Shown: positions 1 to 8,396, counted from the first letter of the stretch. The stretch is DNA of 64,000 nt from Thermomonas beijingensis (GCF_020034655.1 NZ_JAIQDJ010000006.1:1-64000); one strand, 5' to 3'. Notes: generated by a model from the sequence alone, not told the origin. Numbers and translations: made by a program.

Positions 1-108
1 AAGTGAAAGAAACTTAGGCGAGCGATCTGACCAAGCTGCCAAAGTGGCTTCTTTGTCAGACTGCCAAGTGCCTACTAGCCACTCATTCGGACGCGAAAGT
101 TTTTCCAT
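1..108 (-). CDS. Partial gene-cassette ORF (second integron cassette), truncated by the window edge
   Basis: An open frame on the minus strand starts with ATG at 108-106 and stays open for 36 codons to the window edge; it begins MEKLSRPNEWLVGTWQ. The start lies only a few bases inside the cassette after the attC core site at 113-119, as is usual for cassette genes, and it reads away from the integrase, so it would be transcribed by a cassette promoter near attI. The N-terminal Trp-x-x-Gly-Thr-Trp pattern is reminiscent of small lipocalin-like or DUF proteins, but no family can be assigned from 36 residues. Confidence 0.5.
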   Translation of the reverse strand, partial: MEKLSRPNEWLVGTWQSDKEATLAAWSDRSPKFLSL

Positions 109-112
109 TGGC

Positions 113-172
113 ACCTAACACCTGAGTTAAGCCGCGCCGCGAAGCGGCGTCGGCTTGGACGAATTGTTAGAC
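113..172 (-). repeat. attC site (59-base element) of an integron gene cassette
   Basis: On the minus strand the segment runs from GTCTAAC (172-166) to GTTAGGT (119-113), the two core sites. Between them lie inner arms of the aadA type: AATTCGTCCAAGCCGAC, a GC-rich palindromic centre containing GCCGCTTCGCGGC, and GCGGCTTAACTCAGG. This layout of inverted core sites around an imperfect folded hairpin is the attC recombination substrate of IntI. The asymmetry of the arms matches attC sites read in the gene-to-attC direction on the minus strand, so cassettes here point away from the integrase at 660-1667. The similarity to mobile-integron aadA-type attC sites is high by eye. Confidence 0.9.
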
Positions 173-200
173 CGTACCACAACCAACAAGGAAACCAATC

Positions 201-500
201 ATGTACCAAGATGCGAAACAATCCACCTACAACACCACGACCGACCCCGTGCGCGAGCAGCCGTTGTGCGAATGCGCGTTGAATCAAATCGGAGGACAGC
301 TTGACCGGCTATCTGCGGTTGTCGAGTCCTTCCACGCGCGCCTGCGTACCGTCACCCGGATCGCTCCCGAAAATCCGCAGGCGGAAACCACGCGCGAGCA
401 AGGGCAATCGCCGCTGCACGACACGCTAATTTCCGTGCGGGAATCCGTTGCGCACCAAGCTGACAGGCTGGAACGGCTGCGCGAGCTTCTTACGGTCTAA
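201..500 (+). CDS. Hypothetical 99-aa cassette protein in inverted orientation
   Basis: The ORF starts MYQDAKQSTYNTTTDPVREQ and ends ELLTV. AAGGAAACC lies 5-13 bases upstream of the ATG as a fair ribosome binding site. The protein is acidic and polar with no signal peptide or membrane segment; residues about 28-50 and 75-98 have regularly spaced Leu/Val and could form two amphipathic helices or short coiled coils. The TAA stop falls inside the attI core site. It reads against the usual cassette direction, so it needs its own promoter; none is obvious in the 200 bases upstream. I do not recognise the family. Because the cassette holds no better ORF on the other strand, this is the best gene call here. 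Confidence 0.55.
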   Translation: MYQDAKQSTYNTTTDPVREQPLCECALNQIGGQLDRLSAVVESFHARLRTVTRIAPENPQAETTREQGQSPLHDTLISVRESVAHQADRLERLRELLTV

Positions 501-501
501 C
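495..501 (-). other. attI-proximal core recombination site (integron insertion point)
   Basis: GTCTAAC on the plus strand is GTTAGAC on the minus strand, a match to the GTTRRRY consensus where IntI cleaves. It is the only such core between the integrase gene and the first attC, so it marks the attI/cassette boundary. The full attI extends towards the integrase, roughly 501-560, but its accessory integrase sites cannot be delimited by eye. Confidence 0.6.
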
Positions 502-535
502 ACCAAGTAGACCCCAAAAGCGGGGCGTAGGGGGG

Positions 536-564
536 ATAGTCGCTTTTGTGTTGTCGGTGGTCAA
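536..564 (-). promoter_or_regulatory. Candidate cassette promoter (Pc) in the attI region
   Basis: On the minus strand TTGACC (564-559) is followed after 17 bases by GACTAT (541-536). It points leftwards into the cassettes, where integron Pc promoters lie. The -35 is good and the -10 is weak (three of six consensus bases), so this is only a candidate. Confidence 0.3.
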
Positions 565-659
565 GTGGAAATCCTACCCTAAATCAAGGCATTAGCTGCT
601 GGTTGACGTGCCTTGTTTGGCTGAATGCTTGCGAATATGCATTCGAATGCGGGGTCGGT

Positions 660-1667
660 ATGTTGGGAAATGACAAAAATGCGGGTGTAGTCAGTGATGT
701 GTCGGACTCGCTCAAACCTGGGCTGATCGACGTAGTTCGGTCAAGGATACGGACCAAACGCTACAGTTTACGAACCGAGCAGGCATATACCGGTTGGATT
801 CGTCGGTTCATCTCCAGCAACGGTTGGCGGCACCCTCGGGAGATGGGGGCGGTGGAGGTGGAGTCGTTCTTGAGCAGTTTAGCGGTGGAAGGAGCGGTGG
901 CGGCAAGTACGCAAAATCAGGCGTTATCGGCGTTGCTGTTTTTGTATCGTGAGGTGTTGAAGATCGATTTGCCGTGGATGGACGCGGTCTTTCGTGCCAA
1001 GTCTCAGCGGAGGTTGCCAACCGTGTTGTCGGTAGAGGAGGTTCGCCGGTTGTTGGCGATGATGGAGGGCCGGCCATGGGTGTTGGCGAGTCTGTTGTAT
1101 GGCAGCGGCATGCGTTTGATGGAGTGTCTGCGGTTGCGGGTGAAGGATCTTGATTTTGCTCGCAACGAAATTACGGTGCGTGATGGTAAGGGGGGCAAGG
1201 ATCGACGCACGATGCTGCCGCGGTCAATTGAGGAGGAGTTGCGCAGGGAGGTTGCGCGTGCGCGGGTGCTGCATCATCAGGATTTGGAGTTGGGGTTTGG
1301 TGAAACCCTGTTGCCGCACGCACTTGCGCGAAAATATTCAAATGCCGGTAGGGATTTTGGATGGCAATTTGTATTTCCTGCTGCGCGGCGCTCAATTGAT
1401 CCGCGCACTGGCGGTGAGCATCGCCATCATTTTGATGATGCCGTGCTGTCACGCGCGCTTAAGAGGGCGCGGGCCGCGAGTGGAATTACCAAATCACTCA
1501 GTGCGCACACCTTGCGGCATTCATTTGCCACGCATTTGCTGGAAGCAGGGTATGACATTCGCACCATTCAAGAATTGCTGGGCCATAAGGATGTGGCGAC
1601 GACCCAGATTTACACCCATGTGTTGAATCGGGGGGGGCGTGGGGTGCGTAGTCCGTTGGATGTTTAG
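660..1667 (+). CDS. intI: Integron integrase IntI (tyrosine recombinase)
   Basis: A 335-aa site-specific tyrosine recombinase that inserts and excises gene cassettes at attI and attC. It has a SAM-like N-terminal DNA-binding domain (about 20-110) and a catalytic domain (about 120-325). Catalytic residues are visible: Arg152 in LLYGSGMRL, Lys near 180 in GKGGKD, His283 and Arg286 in [10 protein letters not shown], His309 in LLGHK and Tyr318 in TQIYTHV. The insert [20 protein letters not shown] (221-240) corresponds to the IntI-specific extra helix that separates integron integrases from XerC/D. The C terminus [13 protein letters not shown] is also typical. The ATG at 660 gives the usual IntI length; a longer frame from 546 would extend into attI. 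The gene looks intact, so the integron may be active. It points away from its cassettes, as in all integrons. Confidence 0.95.
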   Translation: MLGNDKNAGVVSDVSDSLKPGLIDVVRSRIRTKRYSLRTEQAYTGWIRRFISSNGWRHPREMGAVEVESFLSSLAVEGAVAASTQNQALSALLFLYREVLKIDLPWMDAVFRAKSQRRLPTVLSVEEVRRLLAMMEGRPWVLASLLYGSGMRLMECLRLRVKDLDFARNEITVRDGKGGKDRRTMLPRSIEEELRREVARARVLHHQDLELGFGETLLPHALARKYSNAGRDFGWQFVFPAARRSIDPRTGGEHRHHFDDAVLSRALKRARAASGITKSLSAHTLRHSFATHLLEAGYDIRTIQELLGHKDVATTQIYTHVLNRGGRGVRSPLDV

Positions 1668-1775
1668 AGCAGCAACTGGGGTGGTTCGGGCGCTATTGGC
1701 GTGCGCGTCGCAGGCCGTGAGATGCGCTTGCGTCAGGCTGTTCATCCTTGCCTCGCCTGCTTTGGAGCTACTGCG

Positions 1776-2003
1776 ATGATTCGTCAAGAACTGGATGCTT
1801 GCCTGCGCTTTTGCGTGGTGTCGGGGGCGTTGGCGGTGCTCTTGCTCCCCGCCGCACGTGGTCACAACGTCTATCTGGGTTGGTTGCCATTGTGGTTGCT
1901 GGGGATGCCGCTGGTGGCGTGGTGGAGTTTGCGTGGCTGGCCGCTACCCAAGCTGGCTTTGCGTTTGCCGCGTCGGCGGCGGGCGCAGGCGCGGCGTGTC
2001 TGA
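1776..2003 (+). CDS. Small membrane protein, 75 aa, uncharacterised
   Basis: The ORF begins MIRQELDACLRFCVVSG, has two hydrophobic stretches (about 12-27 and 35-56, rich in Leu, Trp and Gly) and ends in a very basic tail of Arg residues. The predicted topology is two membrane segments with the basic tail in the cytoplasm. GGAG lies 8 bases before the ATG at 1776; an in-frame upstream ATG at 1701 has no such site. It lies between the integrase and a peptidase gene and is probably the first native chromosomal gene beside the integron. No function is recognisable. Confidence 0.6.
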   Translation: MIRQELDACLRFCVVSGALAVLLLPAARGHNVYLGWLPLWLLGMPLVAWWSLRGWPLPKLALRLPRRRRAQARRV

Positions 2004-2074
2004 CTTCTGATACATCACCGCAGCTTGGCCTGCATGGTAGCGTTGTGGTCTGTTTTCCACCGCACGGATGTCTC

Positions 2075-4165
2075 ATGCCGCACATTTCCAACGCCGTTCT
2101 ATTGGCCGGCCTCGCCATTGCCGGCGGTGCCGCCGCACAAACCCCGCCGCAAGACGATCCGTATGCGTGGCTGGAGGATGTCAGCGGTGCAAAGTCGCTG
2201 GATTGGGTCAAGGCGCGCAATGCCAAGGCGGAGGCGGACATCGCCAGCAGCGCGCCGTTCAAGACACTGGAAGCGCAGATCCGCGCCAGCCTGGATTCCA
2301 CCGCCAAGATTCCGGGTGTCGAAAAAATCGGTGCGTATTACTACAACTTCTGGAAGGACGCGCAGCACCAGCGCGGCCTGTGGCGGCGCACCACGCTGGA
2401 TGAATACCGCAAGCCGGAACCGGCATGGGAAACCGTGCTGGATCTGGACGCGCTCAATACTGCCGAAGGCACGCAATGGGTCTGGCACGGGGCCAATTGC
2501 CTGCGGCCGAAGTACCAGCGCTGTCTGATCGCGCTGTCGCCGGGCGGCTCCGACGCCGATGTCACCCGCGAGTTCGACCTCACCACCAAGCAGTTCGTGC
2601 AGGACGGTTTCTTTCGCCCGGAGGCCAAGGGTGGGCTGGGCTGGATCGACGAAAATACGGTGTACGTCTTCACTGATTTCGGCGCGGGCACACTCACCAG
2701 CTCGGGCTACCCGCGCATGGTCAAACAATGGACGCGCGGCACGCCGCTGGCATCGGCCAAGCTCGTGTACGCAGGCAAGCCCGATGACATGTACATTTCG
2801 GCGCTGCATGACGACACTCCCGGCTTCGAGCGTGATTTCATCAGCCGCACCCTGGCGTTCTACAACGATGAGCTGTACCTGCGCGGCGCGAACGGTCAGC
2901 TGACCAAGGTTGATGCCCCCAATTCCGCGCAAAAGGCTGTGCACAAGGATTGGCTGCTGCTGGAACTGCGGGAGCCGTATACCGCCGGCGGCAAGACCTA
3001 CGCGGCGGGCGCGTTGATCGCGACCCATTTCGACGCGTTCATGGCCGGCAAGCGTGACTTCAGCGTGCTGTTTGCGCCCACCGATCACGCGGCATTGGCG
3101 AGCTATGCATGGACCAAAGATCACCTGATCCTGAACGTGATGGACCATGTCAAGAATCGCCTGTCGGTGTTCACCCCCGGCAAACAGGGATGGGGCAGCA
3201 CAGCGTTCGTGGGTGCACCTGGTATCGGCACCGTTGGCGTGTCGCCGGTCGATCCTGATGACAGCAACGCGCTGTGGCTGACCAGCACGGATTTCCTGTC
3301 ACCCACCACGCTGTCGATTGTCGACGTCGGCAATGCGCCCGAAGTGTTGAAATCCAACCCGGTGTTTTTTGATGGCAGCCTGGACGTGATCGAGCAACAC
3401 TTCGCCACCTCGAAGGATGGCACCCAAGTGCCGTATTTTCTGGTGCGGCCAAAGGATCTGAAGTTCGACGGCAAAACGCCAACACTGTTGTACGGCTATG
3501 GTGGGTTTGAAATTTCGCTCACGCCCAGCTACTCCGGTGCGATTGGCAAGGGCTGGCTGGAAAAGGGCGGTGTGTACGTGCTGGCCAATATCCGTGGCGG
3601 TGGCGAATACGGCCCGCGCTGGCATCAGGCGGCGCTCAAGGCCAACCGCCACAAAGCCTATGAAGACTTTGCGGCAATCGCGGATGATCTGGTGGCGCGC
3701 AAGATCACCTCACCCAAGCACCTGGGCACCATGGGGGGCAGCAACGGCGGTCTGCTGATGGGCAATATGCTCACCCAATATCCGGAAAAATTTGGCGCAA
3801 TTGTGGTGCAGGTGCCGCTGCTGGACATGAAGCGCTATAACCACCTGCTGGCCGGCGCGTCGTGGATGGCCGAATACGGCAACCCGGATACCAGCGATTG
3901 GGACTTCATTCAAACCTTCTCGCCGTATCACCTGTTTGATGCCAGCAAGGACTACCCGCCAACCTTGTTCACCACCTCCACCAAGGATGACCGCGTGCAC
4001 CCGGCGCATGCACGCAAGATGATGGCGAAGATGGAAGCGGCCGGTAAAAACGTGCGCTATTACGAGAACATCGAGGGTGGCCACGGTGGTGCCGCCAACA
4101 ACGCACAGGCCGCACACATGAGTGCGCTGGCGTACACCTTCCTGTGGCAGCAATTGACCAAGTGA
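2075..4165 (+). CDS. Secreted prolyl oligopeptidase (peptidase family S9A)
   Basis: A 696-aa serine peptidase that cleaves short peptides after proline. The N terminus MPHISNAVLLAGLAIAGG followed by AAAQ is a signal peptide, so the enzyme is probably periplasmic. The first 400 residues form the seven-bladed beta-propeller that gates substrate size, starting with the family motif DPYAWLED. The alpha/beta-hydrolase domain follows, with the nucleophile serine in GGSNGGLLMG, the acid in TKDDRVHPAHARKM and the histidine in EGGHGG, and the conserved RGGGEYG. The start at 2075 gives the signal peptide directly. A second S9A enzyme, oligopeptidase B, starts 10 bases downstream, so the two are probably co-transcribed. 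Confidence 0.93.
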   Translation: MPHISNAVLLAGLAIAGGAAAQTPPQDDPYAWLEDVSGAKSLDWVKARNAKAEADIASSAPFKTLEAQIRASLDSTAKIPGVEKIGAYYYNFWKDAQHQRGLWRRTTLDEYRKPEPAWETVLDLDALNTAEGTQWVWHGANCLRPKYQRCLIALSPGGSDADVTREFDLTTKQFVQDGFFRPEAKGGLGWIDENTVYVFTDFGAGTLTSSGYPRMVKQWTRGTPLASAKLVYAGKPDDMYISALHDDTPGFERDFISRTLAFYNDELYLRGANGQLTKVDAPNSAQKAVHKDWLLLELREPYTAGGKTYAAGALIATHFDAFMAGKRDFSVLFAPTDHAALASYAWTKDHLILNVMDHVKNRLSVFTPGKQGWGSTAFVGAPGIGTVGVSPVDPDDSNALWLTSTDFLSPTTLSIVDVGNAPEVLKSNPVFFDGSLDVIEQHFATSKDGTQVPYFLVRPKDLKFDGKTPTLLYGYGGFEISLTPSYSGAIGKGWLEKGGVYVLANIRGGGEYGPRWHQAALKANRHKAYEDFAAIADDLVARKITSPKHLGTMGGSNGGLLMGNMLTQYPEKFGAIVVQVPLLDMKRYNHLLAGASWMAEYGNPDTSDWDFIQTFSPYHLFDASKDYPPTLFTTSTKDDRVHPAHARKMMAKMEAAGKNVRYYENIEGGHGGAANNAQAAHMSALAYTFLWQQLTK

Positions 4166-4175
4166 TGCGCTGACG

Positions 4176-6278
4176 ATGACGCTTCCCATCCCGCCCCGCG
4201 CTGCCCGGCACCCGCACACCGTCACCGCCCCGCACGGCGCGCAGCGGCAAGACCCGTATTACTGGCTGCGCGATGACGAACGCAGCAGTCCCGACGTGCT
4301 GGCCTACTTGCACGCCGAAAACGCTTACGCAGACGCCATGTTGGCCGCCAGTAAGCCGGTGCAGGATGCGCTGTATTCGGAAATCGTGGCGCGCATCCAG
4401 CAAGACGACGCCAGCGTGCCGTTCCGCAAGCGCGGCTACTGGTACTACGCCCGCTTTGAAACCGGCAAGGACTATCCCATCCATGCACGCCGCCAGGATG
4501 CTGAAGGTGTCGATGCGGCGTCCATCCTGCACGCCAATGCCGCTGGTGATTTCAGCGGCGAACAGGTGCTGCTGGACGTCAATCTGCTGGCGGCCGGCAA
4601 GGATTACTACAGCGTGGGCGTGTATGAAGTCAGCCGCGACAACCGCATGCTGGCCTATGCCGATGATGGCAACGGCCGTCGCCAATACAGCATTCACTTC
4701 ATCGATCTTGCGACCGGGCAACCCCTGCCCGATGTGATCGAAGGGGTGGCACCGGATTTGGTATGGGCCGACGATAACCGCACGCTGTTCTACATCGAAA
4801 ACGACCCCGACACACTGCTCACCGTGCGTGTGAAAAAACACGTGCTGGGCAGCGATGCCAGCCATGACCCCATCGTCTATGAAGAGGCCGATGACAGCTT
4901 CTACATAGGCATCGAGCGCACCCGCGATGATCGCTATATCCTCATCGGCGTGAGCAGCACGGTGTCGGATGAGCTGCGTTATGCGCCGGCGTCCGATCCG
5001 CAGGAGTTCCGCATCCTGGCCCCACGCAGGCGCGAGGTGGAATACGACGCCGACCATTACGGCGGGCGTTGGGTGATCCGTACCAATGCCGGTGGTGCCA
5101 CCAATTTCAAATTGGTGACGGCCAGTGATGACGCGACCACCCACTGGCAGGACTGGGTGGCGCATCGTGATGATGTGTTGATTGAAGGATTTGAATTGTT
5201 TGACAGTTTCACCGCGATTGCCGAACGCAGTGGCGGGCTGGAGCGTGTGTGCATCCTCAAGCACGATGACAGCCAGGCGCATGTGGAGGCCAACGAATCG
5301 GCCTATTCGATGGGGCTGGACGTCAACAGCGAAGCGGCCAGTGAATGGCTGCGCTACAGCTACACCTCGCTGACCACACCGCTTACCACCTATGCACACA
5401 ATGTGCGCACCGGCGAGCGCCAATTGCTCAAGCGCCAGCCGGTGCCGGGTGGCTATGACCCCGCGCAGTACGTCACCGAACGCCTGTGGGCGACCGCCCG
5501 CGACGGCACGCAAATCCCGGTATCCATCGTCTATAAAACAGGCTTTCGGAAAAACGGCACCGCCGCGCTGTTGCAATATGCGTATGGCAGTTATGGCTTG
5601 TCGATGGATCCCGGTTTTTCACCCACGATTGTCAGCCTGCTCGACCGCGGCATGGCCTATGCGATTGCGCATGTTCGCGGCGGCCAGGAAATGGGCCGTG
5701 CGTGGTATGAAGCCGGCAAGCTGCTGCACAAGCAAAACACCTTCACCGACTTTATCGATGTGACCGATTTTCTGGTGCAACAAGGCTATGCCGCATCCGG
5801 TCGCGTGGCTGCGCATGGAGGCAGCGCCGGCGGCTTGCTGATGGGGGCAATCGCCAACATGGCACCCGAAAAATATCGGGTGATCCTCTCGCAAGTCCCC
5901 TTTGTGGATGTGGTGACCACCATGCTGGACCCCAGCATTCCGTTGACCACCAACGAATACGACGAATGGGGCAACCCGGAAGACAAGCCGTTCTACGCGT
6001 ACATCCTTGCGTATTCGCCGTATGACAATTTGCACACGCAAGCCTATCCGGCAATGTTCATCGGCACCGGCCTGTGGGATTCGCAGGTGCAATATTGGGA
6101 GCCGGCCAAGTATGTGGCGCGCCTGCGCGATGTGAACACGTCCAGCCACCCGCTGGTGTTTCGCACCAATATGGAGGCCGGCCACGGCGGCAAATCCGGC
6201 CGTTTCCGCCGCTACCGCGAGCAGGCGGAGCTGTATGCCTTCATGTTGGAGCAGTTGGGGGTTGGCCCCGCCACATGA
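4176..6278 (+). CDS. ptrB: Oligopeptidase B (peptidase family S9A)
   Basis: A 700-aa cytoplasmic serine peptidase that cleaves peptides of up to about 30 residues after Arg or Lys. The propeller opens with QDPYYWLRDDER, and the region RFETGKDYPIHARR is typical of PtrB. In the catalytic domain the serine sits in GGSAGGLLMG, the acid in GTGLWDSQVQYWEPAKY and the histidine in EAGHGGKSGR. The RGGQEMGRAWYE block also separates PtrB from true prolyl oligopeptidases. No signal peptide is present. The stop overlaps the start of the following small membrane protein by four bases (ATGA), which suggests translational coupling. Confidence 0.95.
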   Translation: MTLPIPPRAARHPHTVTAPHGAQRQDPYYWLRDDERSSPDVLAYLHAENAYADAMLAASKPVQDALYSEIVARIQQDDASVPFRKRGYWYYARFETGKDYPIHARRQDAEGVDAASILHANAAGDFSGEQVLLDVNLLAAGKDYYSVGVYEVSRDNRMLAYADDGNGRRQYSIHFIDLATGQPLPDVIEGVAPDLVWADDNRTLFYIENDPDTLLTVRVKKHVLGSDASHDPIVYEEADDSFYIGIERTRDDRYILIGVSSTVSDELRYAPASDPQEFRILAPRRREVEYDADHYGGRWVIRTNAGGATNFKLVTASDDATTHWQDWVAHRDDVLIEGFELFDSFTAIAERSGGLERVCILKHDDSQAHVEANESAYSMGLDVNSEAASEWLRYSYTSLTTPLTTYAHNVRTGERQLLKRQPVPGGYDPAQYVTERLWATARDGTQIPVSIVYKTGFRKNGTAALLQYAYGSYGLSMDPGFSPTIVSLLDRGMAYAIAHVRGGQEMGRAWYEAGKLLHKQNTFTDFIDVTDFLVQQGYAASGRVAAHGGSAGGLLMGAIANMAPEKYRVILSQVPFVDVVTTMLDPSIPLTTNEYDEWGNPEDKPFYAYILAYSPYDNLHTQAYPAMFIGTGLWDSQVQYWEPAKYVARLRDVNTSSHPLVFRTNMEAGHGGKSGRFRRYREQAELYAFMLEQLGVGPAT

Positions 6279-6670
6279 CCCGTTTCCTCTGGGCACTGCT
6301 GGCGTGGGTCAGCCTGATCCTGGGCATCATTGGCGCAGTGCTGCCGGTGATGCCCACGGTGCCGTTCATCCTGCTGTCGGCATTTGCCGCCACCCGTGGC
6401 TCGGATCGTCTGCGCGGCTGGCTGGTGGCGCACCCCACCTTTGGCGGCGCCATCCTGGATTGGGAACAGAACGGGGCCGTTACCCGCAAAGCCAAATGGA
6501 TCGCCAGCGCGATGATGTCGATCTCCTCACTGTCCATGGCCTACTTTGCACCACGCCCGTGGATGGCCGCCATCGGCATCGGCTGCATGGCTCTGGTGAC
6601 CCTGTGGCTGTGGTGCAGACCGGAGCCGCGACAGCCGCCGGAGCCACCGTTACACTGCACGGATGACTAA
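6275..6670 (+). CDS. DUF454 (YbaN-type) inner-membrane protein
   Basis: A 131-aa protein starting MTRFLWALLAWVSLILG. The family signature is GAVLPVMPTVPFILLSAFAATRGS near the N terminus, with RLRGWLVAHPTFGGAILDWEQNGAV after it, matching DUF454/YbaN. Three to four membrane helices are expected (about 5-35, 90-120). The biochemical role of the family is not established. Its ATG overlaps the ptrB stop by four bases and its own stop overlaps the lptM start by eight. Confidence 0.85.
   Translation: MTRFLWALLAWVSLILGIIGAVLPVMPTVPFILLSAFAATRGSDRLRGWLVAHPTFGGAILDWEQNGAVTRKAKWIASAMMSISSLSMAYFAPRPWMAAIGIGCMALVTLWLWCRPEPRQPPEPPLHCTDD
6651..6656 (+). promoter_or_regulatory. -10-like TACACT six bases before the lptM start
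   Basis: TACACT lies exactly 6 nt upstream of the lptM ATG at 6663. The transcription start would fall on or next to the ATG, giving a leaderless mRNA. No clear -35 hexamer is seen. The same arrangement recurs at several other genes in the window. Confidence 0.4.
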
Positions 6671-6845
6671 GCGCATCGTACTTCTCGCCCTGTTGTTCAC
6701 CGCCCTTACTGCCTGCGGCAATAAAGGCCCCTTGGTGATGCCCGATAAAAAACCGGCAGCCACGCCTGTCGCACCCCAAGACACCCCGCCCACAGACACG
6801 CGCCCAGCGGCACCGCAATCGGGTGCGCACACCGCGCAAGAGTGA
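6663..6845 (+). CDS. lptM: LptM (YifL-type) small lipoprotein of LPS transport
   Basis: A 60-aa lipoprotein. The signal peptide [18 protein letters not shown] ends in the lipobox LTAC, followed by the family hallmark [11 protein letters not shown] and a Pro/Thr-rich tail. LptM in Escherichia coli assists oxidative maturation of the LptD translocon at the outer membrane, and it lies directly upstream of dapF there, as here. The name rests on the CGNKGPL motif and the synteny. It precedes dapF by 11 bases. Confidence 0.85.
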   Translation: MTKRIVLLALLFTALTACGNKGPLVMPDKKPAATPVAPQDTPPTDTRPAAPQSGAHTAQE

Positions 6846-6856
6846 GCGCAGCAGCC

Positions 6857-7687
6857 ATGCGGTTCAGCAAAATGCACGGCGCTGGCAATGATTTTGTCGT
6901 GCTGGATTTGCGCAGTGGCTCGGCCGCGCCATCGGCTGCATTGTGCGCACGCATGGCGGACCGGCATATCGGTGTGGGTTGCGATCAAATTCTGACTATC
7001 GAATCCGCATCCCATCCCAATGTCATCGCCAACTATCGCATCTGGAATGCCGACGGCTCGGTCTCTGGCCAATGCGGCAATGGCGCGCGCTGCGTGGCAG
7101 CGTGGTTGGTGCGTGATGGCGCAGCCCCGGCACAGGGCAGCTTCATTATCGAAAGCCCTGCTGGCAGGCACACAGTCGAGCACGATGGCCACGGTGGGTT
7201 TGTGATCGACATGGGCCCGGCGCGGTTTGCGCCTGCGGAGATTCCGCTGAACGGGTTCGAAGCAAGCAGCCTCTACACGCTGCACCTTGGCGCCGAGATA
7301 GTACAGTTCGGTGCGGTGTCGATGGGCAACCCGCATGCGGTGATCGAAGTGGACGATGTGGCGAGCGCTGACGTGCTGCGTATCGGCCCACTGTTGCAAG
7401 CGAGCGCCGCATTTCCACAGTCGGCCAATATCGGGTTTGCGCAGGTGCTTTCGCCCACCCGGATACGCTTGCGCGTGTTCGAGCGCGGGGTGGGTGAAAC
7501 CCTGGCCTGCGGCAGTGGTGCGTGTGCGGCGGTGGCGGTGCTGGCCCGGCGTGGACGTGTGCAGCACGATGCGCAAGTGGCCGTGCAGCTGCCGGGTGGA
7601 TGTTTGCAAATCTGTTCCGATACACAAGCCGATACGATGCGCATGGCCGGCCCGGCCTCATTTGTGTTTGAAGGGGAATGGTTGTGA
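6857..7687 (+). CDS. dapF: Diaminopimelate epimerase
   Basis: A 276-aa cofactor-independent racemase that interconverts LL- and meso-diaminopimelate for lysine and peptidoglycan synthesis. It opens with the family block [17 protein letters not shown]. The two catalytic cysteines are in GQCGNGARC and [13 protein letters not shown], and GNPHAV is conserved. The ATG at 6857 places the signature at the true N terminus; an in-frame GTG at 6842 would add five residues. The gene order lptM-dapF-DUF484-xerC is the same as in many gammaproteobacteria. Confidence 0.97.
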   Translation: MRFSKMHGAGNDFVVLDLRSGSAAPSAALCARMADRHIGVGCDQILTIESASHPNVIANYRIWNADGSVSGQCGNGARCVAAWLVRDGAAPAQGSFIIESPAGRHTVEHDGHGGFVIDMGPARFAPAEIPLNGFEASSLYTLHLGAEIVQFGAVSMGNPHAVIEVDDVASADVLRIGPLLQASAAFPQSANIGFAQVLSPTRIRLRVFERGVGETLACGSGACAAVAVLARRGRVQHDAQVAVQLPGGCLQICSDTQADTMRMAGPASFVFEGEWL

Positions 7688-8367
7688 CGATGGAATTTGA
7701 CGGTATTACCGAGAAGCTGCGCGCGCACGAAGTGGCCACTTGGTTGCGTCGGCATCCGGCTTTTTTGCAGCAATTCCCGGATCTGGCACAAAGCTTGGTG
7801 GTGCCACGCGAAAGCGGGGCCACGGCGTCGCTGGCCAGCTATCAACTGGAAATCCTGCGCGAAAAAAATCGCGAGTTGAATCAGCGCCTGCATGAATTAT
7901 TCGCCACCGCACAGGACAATGAACGGTTGGCGGTGCGCGCCCATCAACTGACCTTGGCGTTGATGAAGCAAACCAGCGCCGCCGATACCCTGCGGGCGAT
8001 GGCGGCTGCACTGGTCGAAGATTTTCACGGTGACTTGGTGCGGTTTGTGCTGTTTCATCCGGTGGCAGCGATTGACGATGCCGACTGGTTGCAAGTAATT
8101 GCCGCCGACAGCCCGCGGCTGGCCAGCTTCCGCGACATCATGGGCAACCCCGAGCCGATTTGCGGTCGCCTGCATCCCGACAAGAACACGCTGTTGTACG
8201 GTATGCGCGCCGATGATGTGCAGAGCACTGCCTTGCTGGTATTGCCCGGGGTTGGTTTGGTGGCCGTCGGCAGCTGCGATGGCAATCGTTTTTACCCTGG
8301 CATGGGCACCCTGTTTTTACGCATGATGGGTGAAGCCTTGGCGGCGGCGTTGCAGCGGTTTCAGTGA
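7684..8367 (+). CDS. DUF484 family protein (GAF-like fold)
   Basis: A 227-aa protein with the DUF484 opening [24 protein letters not shown], a coiled-coil stretch [19 protein letters not shown], then a GAF-like domain ending in [17 protein letters not shown]. The family (YigA in E. coli) is found almost always between dapF and xerC; its role is unknown, though the GAF-like fold suggests ligand sensing. The GTG at 7684 overlaps the dapF TGA (GTGA); ATG at 7690 is an alternative start. Confidence 0.85.
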   Translation: MTMEFDGITEKLRAHEVATWLRRHPAFLQQFPDLAQSLVVPRESGATASLASYQLEILREKNRELNQRLHELFATAQDNERLAVRAHQLTLALMKQTSAADTLRAMAAALVEDFHGDLVRFVLFHPVAAIDDADWLQVIAADSPRLASFRDIMGNPEPICGRLHPDKNTLLYGMRADDVQSTALLVLPGVGLVAVGSCDGNRFYPGMGTLFLRMMGEALAAALQRFQ

Positions 8368-8368
8368 C

Positions 8369-8396
8369 CCGCTTGCCTGCGCAAGCGGAAGCAGGC
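8369..8396 (+). promoter_or_regulatory. Two overlapping, mutually exclusive hairpins before xerC
   Basis: CCGCTTGC (8369-8376) pairs with GCAAGCGG (8381-8388) around a 4-nt loop. GCCTGC (8375-8380) can instead pair with GCAGGC (8391-8396). The two stems share bases, so only one can form at a time, and they end 8 nt before the xerC ATG, where they could affect ribosome access. No T-run follows, so this is not an ordinary terminator. Confidence 0.35.

Larger units (their letters stand above)
119..501. mobile_element. Complete first gene cassette of the integron
   Basis: The cassette is bounded by the attC crossover at about 119 and a second core site, GTCTAAC at 495-501 (GTTAGAC on the minus strand), which is the attI junction. 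It is about 380 bp long, typical of a one-gene cassette. Its only plausible ORF (201-500) runs on the plus strand, opposite to the normal cassette direction, so it would not be expressed from a promoter in attI. Inverted cassette genes are known in sedentary chromosomal integrons. Confidence 0.7.

Noticed and set aside
75..287. 70-aa minus-strand ORF across the attC site
   Set aside because: It runs through the attC hairpin and beyond the cassette boundary, so it cannot be a native cassette gene.
512..525. CCCC/GGGG hairpin near attI considered as a terminator
   Set aside because: The stem is only 4 bp and no T-run follows in either direction.
3969..5576. 535-aa minus-strand ORF opposite the prolyl oligopeptidase and ptrB
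   Set aside because: It lies entirely antisense to two clear enzymes, is rich in His/Gln/Arg from GC-skewed codons, and has no family motifs.
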